From: Candidatus Kryptoniota bacterium
Lineage (GTDB): Bacteria; Bacteroidota; Ignavibacteria; Kryptoniales; JAKASW01
Reading direction: 5' to 3'
DNA: 64,000 nucleotides
Assembly: GCA_024641705.1 (NCBI GenBank)
Contig: JAHECO010000019.1
Coordinates: forward strand, 1 to 64,000
Shown here: piece after piece, positions 17,378 through 25,962 of the stretch
Layout of the letters: the number at the start of each line of letters is the position of its first letter
Numbering within the stretch: the stretch's first letter is position 1
Translations under genes and position numbers: made by a program
Notes under the pieces: generated by a model
Database searches by the model: none
Seen by the model: only the letters and a program-made list of their open reading frames with translations
What the model was told of the DNA's origin: nothing

Positions 17378-17455
17378 TCAACACCCGATCTGAAACGTTT
17401 GACAGTAATTCACTTTTCGGATGAACTTCTTCACAAACAACCATCAGGGATAATC

Positions 17456-18226
17456 ATGAACTTTTTAAAGGGAAAGACCGCGATCGTGACAGGCGCGTCC
17501 AGCGGTATCGGAAGAGCAACTGCAAAGGCATTGGCAGAAGAAGGCGCGAACGTAGTGGCCGTTGCCAGAAACATCCAGCGGCTCAACACTCTCAAGGAGG
17601 AATGCCGCGAAGCTTCCGGAGAGATATTTCCTCTCGCAGGAAATGTAACGGTGGATGACGACCGGAGAAAATGTGTCGACACGGCCATAGAGAAGTTCAG
17701 GGGGATTGACATACTGGTGCAGGCCGCGGGGATCATATCCAACGGCACGATCGAGTCGACCACGGAATCTCAGTGGAGCGAGATGATGGATATCAACCTC
17801 ACGTCGGTGTACCGGCTCATGCAGCATGCCCTTCCCTCTATCATCGAACGGAGGGGAAACATTGTCAACGTTTCAAGCGTCACCGGGACGCGGGCCTTCC
17901 CCGGCGTGTTGGCGTATTGCGTCAGCAAAGCCGGCGTCGATCAGCTCACGCGCTGCTCGGCACTCGAGCTCGCCGCAAAAGGTGTACGCGTCAACGCGGT
18001 CAACCCGGGGGTAGTAGTAACGAATCTCCACAAGAACGGAGGAATGAACGAAGAGGCCTACGCCAGGTTCCTGGAACATTCCAGGGATACTCATCCCCTC
18101 GGGAGAGCGGGATCGCCCGAGGAAGTAGCAGAGTTAGTTCTCTTTCTCGCTTCCGACAGAGCCGGTTGGATCACCGGCGTAACGTACAGTATCGACGGCG
18201 GCCGCGCGCAGACCTGCTTCAGGTAG
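17456..18226 (+). CDS. Short-chain dehydrogenase/reductase (SDR)
   Basis: A 256-residue classical SDR of normal length. It has the cofactor motif TGASSGIGRA near residues 12-21, the NVSSVTGTRAF segment with the catalytic serine, and YCVSK with the catalytic tyrosine and lysine (about 155-159), and it ends with the common ITGVTYSIDGGR. It is predicted to be an NAD(P)-dependent cytoplasmic oxidoreductase; the substrate cannot be assigned. The ATG at 17456 is preferred over an upstream TTG at 17399 because AGGGA lies 5 bases before it and the protein then starts directly at the first strand. It is monocistronic and converges on the GH18-like gene. Confidence 0.88.
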   Translation: MNFLKGKTAIVTGASSGIGRATAKALAEEGANVVAVARNIQRLNTLKEECREASGEIFPLAGNVTVDDDRRKCVDTAIEKFRGIDILVQAAGIISNGTIESTTESQWSEMMDINLTSVYRLMQHALPSIIERRGNIVNVSSVTGTRAFPGVLAYCVSKAGVDQLTRCSALELAAKGVRVNAVNPGVVVTNLHKNGGMNEEAYARFLEHSRDTHPLGRAGSPEEVAELVLFLASDRAGWITGVTYSIDGGRAQTCFR

Positions 18227-18260
18227 GAGTCCGCACGTTCCCGATCCGCCGCAAGAAGCC

Positions 18261-19343
18261 TTACTTAACCCGCGCCGCCTTCACTTCCTTGCGGAGGACG
18301 TTCCATATGCCCGGATCTTCGAGCCCGAGAAGCCATACTGAGATTCCCCTCAGCCTGTGTGACTTTGCAAGCTCAAGTTTTGGCGCGAAACTCTTTGCAT
18401 CCTCAATGAAGAGCCAATTGAAGATGCCGCCCTCTTCCCAACGTGAGTACGCGACAGACTGATCGCTCATCCATTCTTCCTTCGCACCGAACTCATCGAG
18501 GAGGTTCATAGCCGCCGAATAGCCGATTTCCCTGCGAGTAGAACGCGGCCCATCCTGCTCCGTCCATGTCGGGTACCAATAATCGGAGTAGCTCGGAATC
18601 CCCAACGATATCTTCTCCGGCGGTATGCCAATGCTTAAGAGATAGTCAAGCATGCGTTTCATCCAGGGAAGACCGGCCACAGGGCCGGGGGGAGTGAGAC
18701 TCGTGTGCTGGTCGTACGTCATGAAGGAGATGAAGTCGCCCGCCTTGGCGATCGCAGGGATATCGTAACCACCGCGCCAGTTCTCGTAGAGATATTTCTG
18801 AAACGGCGGATTCCCCGATTCCGGCGCCGACTGAACGGACTTGACGACGGCCATGGAGATTTTGAATCCGTACTTGTGAAGGCTGTCGGCCGCCTGGCTG
18901 TAGAACGAAGTGTATGCGTCGCGATCCGGAAGATGGATATTTTCGATATCGAACTGCCAACCGTAATAACCGAACTGCCGGGCGTAGAATAGCATCAGCC
19001 GTATCGCTTCCAGCCGCGAAGAGGGAGTGTTCAGAAGTTCGTGAACTGCCGACTGATCGTGCGTGGCAAAGAGCGGCATAACCTTGATTGCCTTCTCCTT
19101 TGCAACCCGCAATACGCGCGGATCAACAAGGCCCGCCAACACGCCGTACTGATCGATGTAGTATGCCGCGGGACAGACTATCGAAATCTGGTCGGCATTT
19201 TGAACAAAGCTCTCGTAGCTCTGCTGTGAATCGACCATATAGAAGAGATTCTCGGAAGTGTATTCCTGGGCATTTGCCGGCAACGCGCCGAGAAGACTCA
19301 TAACAACTGCACTAAAAACAAATACCAAGTTCTTGAAAGACAT
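18261..19343 (-). CDS. Exported GH18-like glycoside hydrolase family protein
   Basis: A 360-residue protein with a signal peptide ending near residue 25 (LPANAQ). The barrel pattern is that of glycoside hydrolase 18 proteins such as spore-germination or chitinase-like lectins: the strand-4 motif reads YYGWQFDIEN (126-135). The catalytic acid E134 and D132 of the DGxDxDxE consensus are present, but the two earlier aspartates are replaced by Y127 and Q130. Later text DFISFMTYDQH and ISLGIPSYSDYW matches the substrate-side strands. It could cleave beta-1,4-linked N-acetylglucosamine polymers or only bind them. The ATG has AGGAGAG 9 bases upstream. It stands alone between the SDR gene and the exporter operon. 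Confidence 0.8.
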   Translation of the reverse strand: MSFKNLVFVFSAVVMSLLGALPANAQEYTSENLFYMVDSQQSYESFVQNADQISIVCPAAYYIDQYGVLAGLVDPRVLRVAKEKAIKVMPLFATHDQSAVHELLNTPSSRLEAIRLMLFYARQFGYYGWQFDIENIHLPDRDAYTSFYSQAADSLHKYGFKISMAVVKSVQSAPESGNPPFQKYLYENWRGGYDIPAIAKAGDFISFMTYDQHTSLTPPGPVAGLPWMKRMLDYLLSIGIPPEKISLGIPSYSDYWYPTWTEQDGPRSTRREIGYSAAMNLLDEFGAKEEWMSDQSVAYSRWEEGGIFNWLFIEDAKSFAPKLELAKSHRLRGISVWLLGLEDPGIWNVLRKEVKAARVK

Positions 19344-19378
19344 GGTTCTTTCTCTCCTGAAGGGATTGATTTGATAAC

Positions 19379-19407
19379 TAAATACTTAAATCGGGGAAAA
19401 CAAACAA
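19379..19407 (-). promoter_or_regulatory. Possible promoter of the GH18-like gene
   Basis: On the minus strand TTGTTT (19407-19402), 17 bases, TATTTA (19384-19379). The match is weaker than at the other promoters listed. The predicted leader is about 30 bases and contains the AGGAGAG ribosome-binding site. Confidence 0.35.
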
Positions 19408-19473
19408 GTTTCGGAATGCATTGGACGAATCCCGGCCCGCAATAAGCGCGCGCATGAAATCGAGATTCTTGCC

Positions 19474-20610
19474 CTAACGCAGAGAACGTCTGAAAGTGTA
19501 GACGCTGAGAGAAAGCACACCCGCGCCGATTACGAAGAGGGCCAGCGTTTGAGGCCAGAGGTCCGCGAAACCGTCTCCCTTCAGAAAGATCCCCCTTACA
19601 ATTTCCATGAAATACCTGACAGGGATCAGGTAGGTCACGTACTGGAAGAATTTCGGCATGTTCTCGATCGGGAAAATGAATCCCGACAGGATGAGCATAG
19701 GCATCATTACAAAAAACTGGGCCGTCATCGTCGCTTGTTGTTGCGTCTTGGATATCGAGGATACGAAAAGTCCCAGACCCAATGCCACCATGACGAAAAG
19801 AAGACTCAGGATCAACAAGGTCGCAACATTTCCCCGCAGCGGCACATGGAAGATATAGACGCTGACGAAAAGCACCAGTAGCACTTCCACGATGCCGATC
19901 AGGGTAAACGGTATCATTTTGCCAAGTATGAATTCCAGATCGTGGAGCGGCGTCACGACGATCTGCTCAATTGTCCCGTTTTCCTTTTCTTTGACTATCG
20001 CCAGTGAAGTTATTGTCAGCGTTATGACCATCAACACCATGACTAGGACGGCGGGCACCATGAAGTTTACGCTTTTCAGGTCGGGGTTGTACCATGCTCT
20101 CGACTGCGCGACGACCTGCGGAAGATCGTCGGGGCTTTTGATCAAGTTGAATTTCTCCGCCCTTTGGACGACTATGTTGCGGGCGTAACTGAGCGCGATG
20201 ACGCTTGCGTAACTCAGTCCGATCCCGCTCGTGTTGGAGTCCGACCCGTCGGCGATAATTGCGAGCTGCGGACTCTTCCCCGCCAGGATATCGCGGCCGA
20301 AATGCACCGGTACCACGAGCGCCATGCCTGCCTTTCCGCTCTTCAGGTAATGGTCAATGTCATTGACGTCGTTTATGTAGGCAACCGGGATGAAGTAATC
20401 CGAGCTGGTAAAATGGGACACGAGCTCCCTGCTTTGTTTTGTATTATCCATGTCACAAATGACGATCGGGATGTTGCGCACATCCACGGTAGCGGCATAA
20501 CCGAGGAGCACGAGTTGGAGGACCGGCGCCACGAAAAGCATCCCGAACATCCGTTTATCACGCCTGAGCTGGAGGAATTCTTTCTCCACGACCCGCAATA
20601 TCCTTTTCAT
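19474..20610 (-). CDS. ABC-2 type exporter permease (YbhR-like)
   Basis: A 378-residue membrane protein with one N-terminal span (about residues 22-42), a large extracytoplasmic domain and five spans in the C-terminal half, the ABC2_membrane_3 layout. It starts MKRILRVVEKEFLQLRRDKR, typical of the YbhS/YbhR permeases, and has the cytoplasmic KEKENGTIEQIVVTPL segment that contacts the ATPase. Its gene begins 1 base after the stop of the other permease gene, so the two presumably form a heterodimer. It is the last gene of the tetR-hlyD-ABC-tolC-ABC-permease-permease unit. Substrate unknown; relatives export drugs or other small amphipathic compounds. Confidence 0.88.
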   Translation of the reverse strand: MKRILRVVEKEFLQLRRDKRMFGMLFVAPVLQLVLLGYAATVDVRNIPIVICDMDNTKQSRELVSHFTSSDYFIPVAYINDVNDIDHYLKSGKAGMALVVPVHFGRDILAGKSPQLAIIADGSDSNTSGIGLSYASVIALSYARNIVVQRAEKFNLIKSPDDLPQVVAQSRAWYNPDLKSVNFMVPAVLVMVLMVITLTITSLAIVKEKENGTIEQIVVTPLHDLEFILGKMIPFTLIGIVEVLLVLFVSVYIFHVPLRGNVATLLILSLLFVMVALGLGLFVSSISKTQQQATMTAQFFVMMPMLILSGFIFPIENMPKFFQYVTYLIPVRYFMEIVRGIFLKGDGFADLWPQTLALFVIGAGVLSLSVYTFRRSLR

Positions 20611-20611
20611 C

Positions 20612-21742
20612 TCAGAATCCCTTCCTGCTCAGCCTTATCGAGGCAAACGCCGGCACCGCAATCGCGAAGATTATGAGCGGATAAATCTGGTTGTAAATAT
20701 CGGCAAACCCCGATCCCTTAAGCATAATTGCCCTGAGTGCGGAAAGGAAATATCTTCCCGGGAGGAGGTAGGTGACGAGCTGAAGAGGAAGGGCCATACT
20801 GTTTATGGGGAAGACGAATCCGGACAATATGAAGGTCGGGAGTATCGAGAGGAGACTCGCTACCAGGAAAGCCATTTGTTGCGAACTGGTAAAGGTCGAG
20901 ATCAATACCCCGATACTCAGGGTCCCGATAAGGAAAATCACTATCGTGACCGCGAGAAGCAGAAGGCTCCCCCGTATGGTAACATCGAACAGGAGAAAGC
21001 TGGCACCGATAACCAGGACAGACGCCACAAGCGATAATACAAAATAGAGTGTGGTCTTCCCGAGTATGATCTCAAGTGAAGTTGTCGGGGCCATACTGAT
21101 ATGTTCAAGAGTCCCCCGCTCCTTTTCCCGAACTACCGATATGGCGGGCGTCACGATACTCAGTATCATGAGAATGAAGCCTATCAGCCCGGGGATGAGG
21201 AACTTCGCACTCTTCAGCTCCGGGTTGTAATAGACTCTCGGCCTGTAATCGATCCCGGCTGGGGCCATGCGGAACCCTTTACGGTTCATGTAGCTCGCCG
21301 TAAGGTTCGCGGAATAATTCTGGAGCACTCCGTCCACATAGCCCATTATGATGGTGGCGGTGTTCGAGTTGGCCCCGTCCAGAATCACCTGGACATCGAC
21401 CCGCTTGCCCAGCAGGAGCTGCTTCGCGTAGTCGCGGGGTATCACGAGAACCGCCTTGCTTCTGTCATCCTGAATGAACTTGTCGATCGCGGTCTCTCCA
21501 GGTACGACACCGGCAAAATCGAAATACTCGGTGCTGAAGAATTTCTGCTGGAGCTGCCGGCTCTCCTTGGTCATCGACTCGTCAAGGACTCCAAGCCGGA
21601 CATGTTTGACGTCAAAGTTCAGCGCGTACCCGTAAAGTAGGAGCATGAGAGTCGGGACGAGAATGATCGCGGACAAGGACAGCTTGTCGCGTTTCAGCTG
21701 TCGAAACTCCTTCAGATAAATCGTGGCGATGTTCTCAAACAT
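20612..21742 (-). CDS. ABC-2 type exporter permease (YbhS-like)
   Basis: A 376-residue protein with the same plan as its downstream neighbour: a start of the form IATIYLKEFRQLKRDKL, one N-terminal span, a periplasmic domain and five C-terminal spans. The ATPase-contact segment is VREKERGTLEHISMAPT. It overlaps the upstream ATPase gene by 8 bases. It should form the heterodimeric membrane channel of the exporter. Sequence divergence between the two permeases is large, which fits a fixed two-subunit complex and not a recent duplication. Confidence 0.88.
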   Translation of the reverse strand: MFENIATIYLKEFRQLKRDKLSLSAIILVPTLMLLLYGYALNFDVKHVRLGVLDESMTKESRQLQQKFFSTEYFDFAGVVPGETAIDKFIQDDRSKAVLVIPRDYAKQLLLGKRVDVQVILDGANSNTATIIMGYVDGVLQNYSANLTASYMNRKGFRMAPAGIDYRPRVYYNPELKSAKFLIPGLIGFILMILSIVTPAISVVREKERGTLEHISMAPTTSLEIILGKTTLYFVLSLVASVLVIGASFLLFDVTIRGSLLLLAVTIVIFLIGTLSIGVLISTFTSSQQMAFLVASLLSILPTFILSGFVFPINSMALPLQLVTYLLPGRYFLSALRAIMLKGSGFADIYNQIYPLIIFAIAVPAFASIRLSRKGF

Positions 21743-22673
21743 TCCCGCTGCCTCTCTTGGGCCGGGTTTCCTTTACGAATATGTCCTCCAGTGTGGGGGC
21801 TGCTTTCGTAATTTGAAAGCCGGAAATCCCGGCTTTTTTCAGGGCGGCTTCGATGGAGGATACGGGTTCTCCGGTTTCCGCGTAGACGTGGACTGTGTTC
21901 CCGTAGATCGCCGCGTCGGTGATCCAGGATTCCTGCTCGAGCGTGTTGAATACATTCAGCGGCTTAGCGGTCTCTATTTCAAACAGTGGAAGATCCGAGA
22001 ACTCCTTGCGGATTCCCTCCGGCGAGCCGTTTACCACTATCTTTCCGAGGTGCATCATGATGATGTTCTCACAGAATTCCGCCTCCTCGAGATGGTGGGT
22101 CGTCACGATTATCGTGGCTCCCTCACCCGACAGCTGGCCGATAAGCTGCCAGAATTTGTCCCGAACCACCGGGTCCACGCCGCTCGTTGGTTCATCCAGA
22201 AAGACGATCTTCGGATGATGAAGAACGGCGCATCCCAGCGCCAGCCGCTGACGCCAGCCTAGCGGGAGATCCCTCGTCAACAGGTCCTCCCTCCCCTTCA
22301 GGTCGGCAACCTCTATCACCCATGAGAACCTTTCCCTCAGCTTGTTGTTGCCGAGGCCGTAAACGCCGCCGTAGAATTCTATATTCTCCTTGACGGTCAA
22401 ATCGCTGTACAGAGAGAATCTTTGAGACATGTATCCAATGTTCTCCCGCACTTTCTCGGGATGTTCAGCCACGTCAAAGCCCGCGACCTCGACCTTGCCA
22501 TCCGTCGGCTTGGTCAGTCCGCACAGCATCTTTATCGTCGTCGACTTCCCTGCGCCGTTGGCGCCGATGAAGCCTACAACCTTTCCCTCTTCGACCTCGA
22601 AAGAGATCGAGTCGACTGCCGTGAAGCTGCCGAACTTCTTTGTAAGTGCTGCGGCTTTGATCGCGTAAGACAT
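21735..22673 (-). CDS. ABC transporter ATPase (YbhF second-half type)
   Basis: A 312-residue ATPase. Walker A is GANGAGKST (37-45) and Walker B leads to FLDEPTSGVDP. The signature is LPLGWRQRLAL instead of LSGGQ, the same degenerate form found in the second ATPase domain of E. coli YbhF. The C-terminal 80 residues form the extra domain seen in exporter ATPases of this group. With the separate ATPase at 24013-24933 it would rebuild a YbhF-like pair that powers the two permeases. The gene ends inside the first permease gene and starts 2 bases after tolC. Confidence 0.88.
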   Translation of the reverse strand: MSYAIKAAALTKKFGSFTAVDSISFEVEEGKVVGFIGANGAGKSTTIKMLCGLTKPTDGKVEVAGFDVAEHPEKVRENIGYMSQRFSLYSDLTVKENIEFYGGVYGLGNNKLRERFSWVIEVADLKGREDLLTRDLPLGWRQRLALGCAVLHHPKIVFLDEPTSGVDPVVRDKFWQLIGQLSGEGATIIVTTHHLEEAEFCENIIMMHLGKIVVNGSPEGIRKEFSDLPLFEIETAKPLNVFNTLEQESWITDAAIYGNTVHVYAETGEPVSSIEAALKKAGISGFQITKAAPTLEDIFVKETRPKRGSGNV

Positions 22674-22675
22674 GC

Positions 22676-23998
22676 CTATATTCTTCCGACGGCCTTTTCC
22701 ATGTTGACCCTTGCAATTTCCAGATCGGTAAGCGCCTGCGAGTAGTTCAACTTGGCCTGCAAGAGTGCGACTTCTGCGTCCATAAGGTCGGTATTGGTGA
22801 CAAGCCCGACTTTGAACTTCTGTTCCGAGATTCTGTAGCTCTCCTCGGCATCCTTCACTGTTGTTTCTGCGACTCTTATCCTGTCCCTCGCCTGTTTGAA
22901 GTTCAGGTAGCTCTGTGTGACGTCGAGATAGACTCCATCGGCAGCCTGCTGCTCCGCAAGCCGGGCCTGTTGGCTCTGCGCCTTTGCCTCGTCAATCTTC
23001 GACTGTGTCTGCCCCCAGTTCCAGATCGGCAGGCTCACTACGACGCTGGCGTCCCAGGTATTCTTGAAAACATCCTGCGTGGGAAAGATCCTCTGGTTCG
23101 GCTTCTGGTAATAGAAATTGCCGACTACGGACACCTGTGGCAGATAGGCTCCCCAGGCGGCCGCGGCTGCCGCTCCAGCCGCTTGCGCTCTCAGCTTAAG
23201 CGAGTGGAGTTCGCTGCGGTTCTCCAGGGCGTCCTTCAGAAGATCCGCCACTGCCGGCAGCGTCGTGTCTCCTGCCTGCGGTTGCGACTCTATTTTGTAG
23301 TCAGTATTAAGCGGCACGCCGAGGACGTTGTTCAAAGCTACCTCAGCCAACCTGAGGTTATTCTCCGCATTCAAGAGCATCAGCTCGCTGTTTGAGACCT
23401 GTACCTTGACGCTTAGCACATCGCTTTGAGTGAGCATGCCCTGTGCCAGCATGTTCTCAGCCTGTTGATAATGCGACTTGGTTCTGTCCAGATTCTCCTG
23501 CATGAATTCCCTGGCATTGAGAGCGTTGTAAACGTTCCAGTATGCTGTTGCGATCTGGACCTTCAGGTTCGACTTGTCGGTCTTTGCATCGAACCGCGCC
23601 GCCTCGGCGTTGTCTTTGGCGGCTTTCGACGCATTCGAGAGTTGAAAACCCGTGAAGATAGGCTGCTGGACTGATAGCTCAAGGTTATAATTGTCGAAAA
23701 CGTTCGGCGATATCTGGAACGAATTTCCGACGCCCGGAATCGTCACCGGCAGCGTGAGTACCGAAGGCGGTATCGTGGAGAGGCGCGTGTATCTTCCCTG
23801 GAACGACAATCCGGCCCACCGGCTCGAACTAACCTCATGGTATTTCGCCTCCGCTGAGACAGCGCTAAGTTCCGAAATCTTCAGCGTCTTCGAGTTCTCC
23901 AGGCCCACCTTGAGAGCGTCCTGCAGCGTCAACGGAACCTGCGCGTGCGCAGAGATTGCTATGCATAATATCCCGAACATGACTATGATTTTCCGCAC
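22676..23998 (-). CDS. TolC-family outer membrane efflux protein
   Basis: A 440-residue protein with a signal peptide (about 1-19, ending AHA) and two OEP repeats, each a long coiled-coil helical pair with short strands, as in TolC. The internal duplication can be read in the paired segments ending NNVLGVPLNT and in the final helices rich in alanine and glutamine. It should form the trimeric outer-membrane duct of the exporter. The start is GTG with a strong GGAGG 8 bases upstream. Its position between the two ATPase genes is unusual, since tolC-type genes mostly sit at one end of such operons. Confidence 0.9.
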   Translation of the reverse strand: MRKIIVMFGILCIAISAHAQVPLTLQDALKVGLENSKTLKISELSAVSAEAKYHEVSSSRWAGLSFQGRYTRLSTIPPSVLTLPVTIPGVGNSFQISPNVFDNYNLELSVQQPIFTGFQLSNASKAAKDNAEAARFDAKTDKSNLKVQIATAYWNVYNALNAREFMQENLDRTKSHYQQAENMLAQGMLTQSDVLSVKVQVSNSELMLLNAENNLRLAEVALNNVLGVPLNTDYKIESQPQAGDTTLPAVADLLKDALENRSELHSLKLRAQAAGAAAAAAWGAYLPQVSVVGNFYYQKPNQRIFPTQDVFKNTWDASVVVSLPIWNWGQTQSKIDEAKAQSQQARLAEQQAADGVYLDVTQSYLNFKQARDRIRVAETTVKDAEESYRISEQKFKVGLVTNTDLMDAEVALLQAKLNYSQALTDLEIARVNMEKAVGRI

Positions 23999-24012
23999 GA
24001 TTGTTTCCTCCT

Positions 24013-24933
24013 TTACGACTTTATCAAACTTGCAAAAACATTGTCCAGAGATGCACTTATCTCCTTCATCTCCGCTTTCTCATCAACTTTACTTCTTACG
24101 GCATTCAAAACGGAACCGGCCTTGTCCCGTGACTCGGCCTGGGCCACGAAAGAAATCCTGTCGCCGAGCACGACCAGGTTTTCCGCGAAGTCGAAATCCG
24201 AGACAACCCTGAACGCCTCCCTCAGATTGCGGGAATGCACTTCGAAGACATGCAACGGTACCTCCGATATGAGCCCCGGCACGCTATTATATCGCAACAA
24301 TTTTCCGCCGTTAAAGAGAGCAACTTTGCTGCATCTTTCAGCCTCGTTGAGATACGGCGTCGCGACAAGTATCGTCATTCGATTCCTGAGGAAGGAAGCG
24401 AGTATGAGCCATAACTCCCTTCTGGAGACCGGGTCAACTCCGGTTGTGGGTTCGTCGAGTATCAATATTTTTGGCTGGTGGATGACGGCGCAACACACTC
24501 CCAGCTTCTGCCTCATCCCGCCCGATAGTTGGTCAGCGAGCCTCGACTTGAATTCGTTAAGCCTGGCAAACTGAAGTAGGCGCTCTCCACGCTCTTTCCA
24601 GTCCCTCACTTTCCTTATTTTCCCGAAGAATTCTATGTTCTCCCAAACGGTAAGATCGCCATACGCCTGACTCATCTGCGAAAGGTATCCGATGTCCTCC
24701 TTCAGTTCACCGCGATTCTTCTCGAAAGTCTTACCATTAACGAGAAGGCTCCCGCTTGTCGGCTCGAGCGCTCCGGACAACATCCTGAGAAAAGTCGTCT
24801 TGCCGGCACCGTCGGGGCCGATGATGCCGACCAGCTCCCCTTCCTCGACTGTCATGGAGACATTGTCCACGGCAGTCAGGTTGCCGTACTTCTTCGTTAT
24901 ATCTTTTGCCTGTATGATCATAGTTTTCGGCAT
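24013..24933 (-). CDS. ABC transporter ATPase (YbhF first-half type)
   Basis: A 306-residue ATPase with Walker A GPDGAGKTT (39-47), a canonical signature LSGGMRQKLG (about 138-147) and Walker B followed by LDEPTTGVDP. The GPDGAGKTT form is that of the first ATPase domain of YbhF, so this gene and the one at 21735-22673 look like a YbhF split into two proteins. The first ATG is used; an in-frame ATG four codons later is possible. A 65-base spacer with heptad repeats separates it from the hlyD-type gene upstream. Confidence 0.88.
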   Translation of the reverse strand: MPKTMIIQAKDITKKYGNLTAVDNVSMTVEEGELVGIIGPDGAGKTTFLRMLSGALEPTSGSLLVNGKTFEKNRGELKEDIGYLSQMSQAYGDLTVWENIEFFGKIRKVRDWKERGERLLQFARLNEFKSRLADQLSGGMRQKLGVCCAVIHQPKILILDEPTTGVDPVSRRELWLILASFLRNRMTILVATPYLNEAERCSKVALFNGGKLLRYNSVPGLISEVPLHVFEVHSRNLREAFRVVSDFDFAENLVVLGDRISFVAQAESRDKAGSVLNAVRSKVDEKAEMKEISASLDNVFASLIKS

Positions 24934-24940
24934 TCCACGT

Positions 24941-25001
24941 TCAGAAATCAGCAGTCGACGGCTGGTAGTCTTGACAGCTGATCGCTGATCGCTGGCTGCT
25001 A
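24941..25001. repeat. Heptad-repeat spacer with inverted halves
   Basis: GCTGATC occurs twice in tandem (24977-24983 and 24984-24990) followed by GCTGGCT (24991-24997). The left part of the same spacer carries the opposite orientation, with TCAGAAA and TCAGCAG at 24941-24954, so the two halves can pair as an imperfect hairpin. The element ends at the stop codon of the hlyD-type gene. It lies between two genes that should be cotranscribed. Confidence 0.5.
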
Positions 25002-25961
25002 TTTAGTATAGATACTCGCGTCAGCCGGCAACCCTGCCTTGAGGTATCCTTCAGGGTTAGCTATCGCCAGCTTGACAGCGAACACGAGTTTAATCCTGTC
25101 CTGCTTTGTCTCCACATTCTTCGGCGTGAACTCCGCTGTAGGGGAAATATAGATAACCTTCCCGTCGAACGGATGTTTGGGCATTCCGTCCAGCAGCACC
25201 TTAGCATCGTCTCCGAGCCTTACACGGGCAAGATCCGTCTCGCTCACGTACACAGTCATCTTCATGGTACGCAGGTCGGACACTGTGTAGACAGGCGTCC
25301 CGACGGTAGCGAAATCTCCCACTTCGAGGAGTCTCTCCAATACAGTTCCTGTGATAGGGGAAGTGACATATGAATGCTCGAGTGCAATCTTCGCGGCGTC
25401 AAGGCCCGCCTGTGCCTGTTGCACCTGGGCCGCAGCGGCACGAATCTCCTGTGGACGGGCAAACTGCTGCAGCTTGGCAAGCGTTTGCTGCGCCGACTTG
25501 AGCTGCGCACCGGCCACTTCGTACTGCGCTCTGGCTGCATCCATCTGTGCCTGCGAGACGCTATGGCCCGAGAAAAGCTTCTCTGTGCGGTTGTAGGCAA
25601 GTTGTGCGAGATTGAAGTTGGCCTGCGCTTGCTTCACTCCCTCTTCGGCAACCTTCAAATCTTCGCTCCTGGCCCCCTTTACGAGGAGGTCGTACTGTTG
25701 CTGGGCCATGACGAGTGTCGCCTGGGCTTGATTCACCTGCTGGACGAGAGATTCGTGGTCGGTTTCGGCAAGCGTGTCTCCCGCCTTGACCTGCGCCCCT
25801 TCCTCGTAGTTCATCCGTATGACTCTTCCGGGAACCTGGGCAGCGATCGAGCTTTCCGTCGCTTCTATAGTTCCGGTCGCGGTGACGGCCTTGTCGTTCA
25901 AATTGCCGCCGCAACCGAAAGTCAGAAATGCGAACAAAAGAAAAACTGCGGACCTTTTCAT
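24999..25961 (-). CDS. HlyD-family periplasmic adaptor (YbhG-like)
   Basis: A 320-residue membrane-fusion protein. The N-terminus MKRSAVFLLFAFLTFGCGGN is a signal that may be lipidated at the cysteine, although TFGC is a poor lipobox. Residues about 35-75 and 190-230 form the split biotinyl-lipoyl domain, separated by a long alanine/glutamine-rich coiled coil, and the rest is the beta-barrel domain. It should link the ABC permeases with TolC across the periplasm. The ATG at 25961 is chosen because the longer frame has no signal and overlaps tetR; this start lies 1 base after the tetR stop. Confidence 0.88.
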   Translation of the reverse strand: MKRSAVFLLFAFLTFGCGGNLNDKAVTATGTIEATESSIAAQVPGRVIRMNYEEGAQVKAGDTLAETDHESLVQQVNQAQATLVMAQQQYDLLVKGARSEDLKVAEEGVKQAQANFNLAQLAYNRTEKLFSGHSVSQAQMDAARAQYEVAGAQLKSAQQTLAKLQQFARPQEIRAAAAQVQQAQAGLDAAKIALEHSYVTSPITGTVLERLLEVGDFATVGTPVYTVSDLRTMKMTVYVSETDLARVRLGDDAKVLLDGMPKHPFDGKVIYISPTAEFTPKNVETKQDRIKLVFAVKLAIANPEGYLKAGLPADASIYTK

Positions 25962-25962
25962 C

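Noticed and set aside
17399-17427. TTGACA at 17399-17404 as -35 box of the SDR gene
   Set aside because: The hexamer 17 bases downstream is TGAACT, a poor -10; a complete TTGAAA-17-TAGTTT lies 50 bases further upstream.
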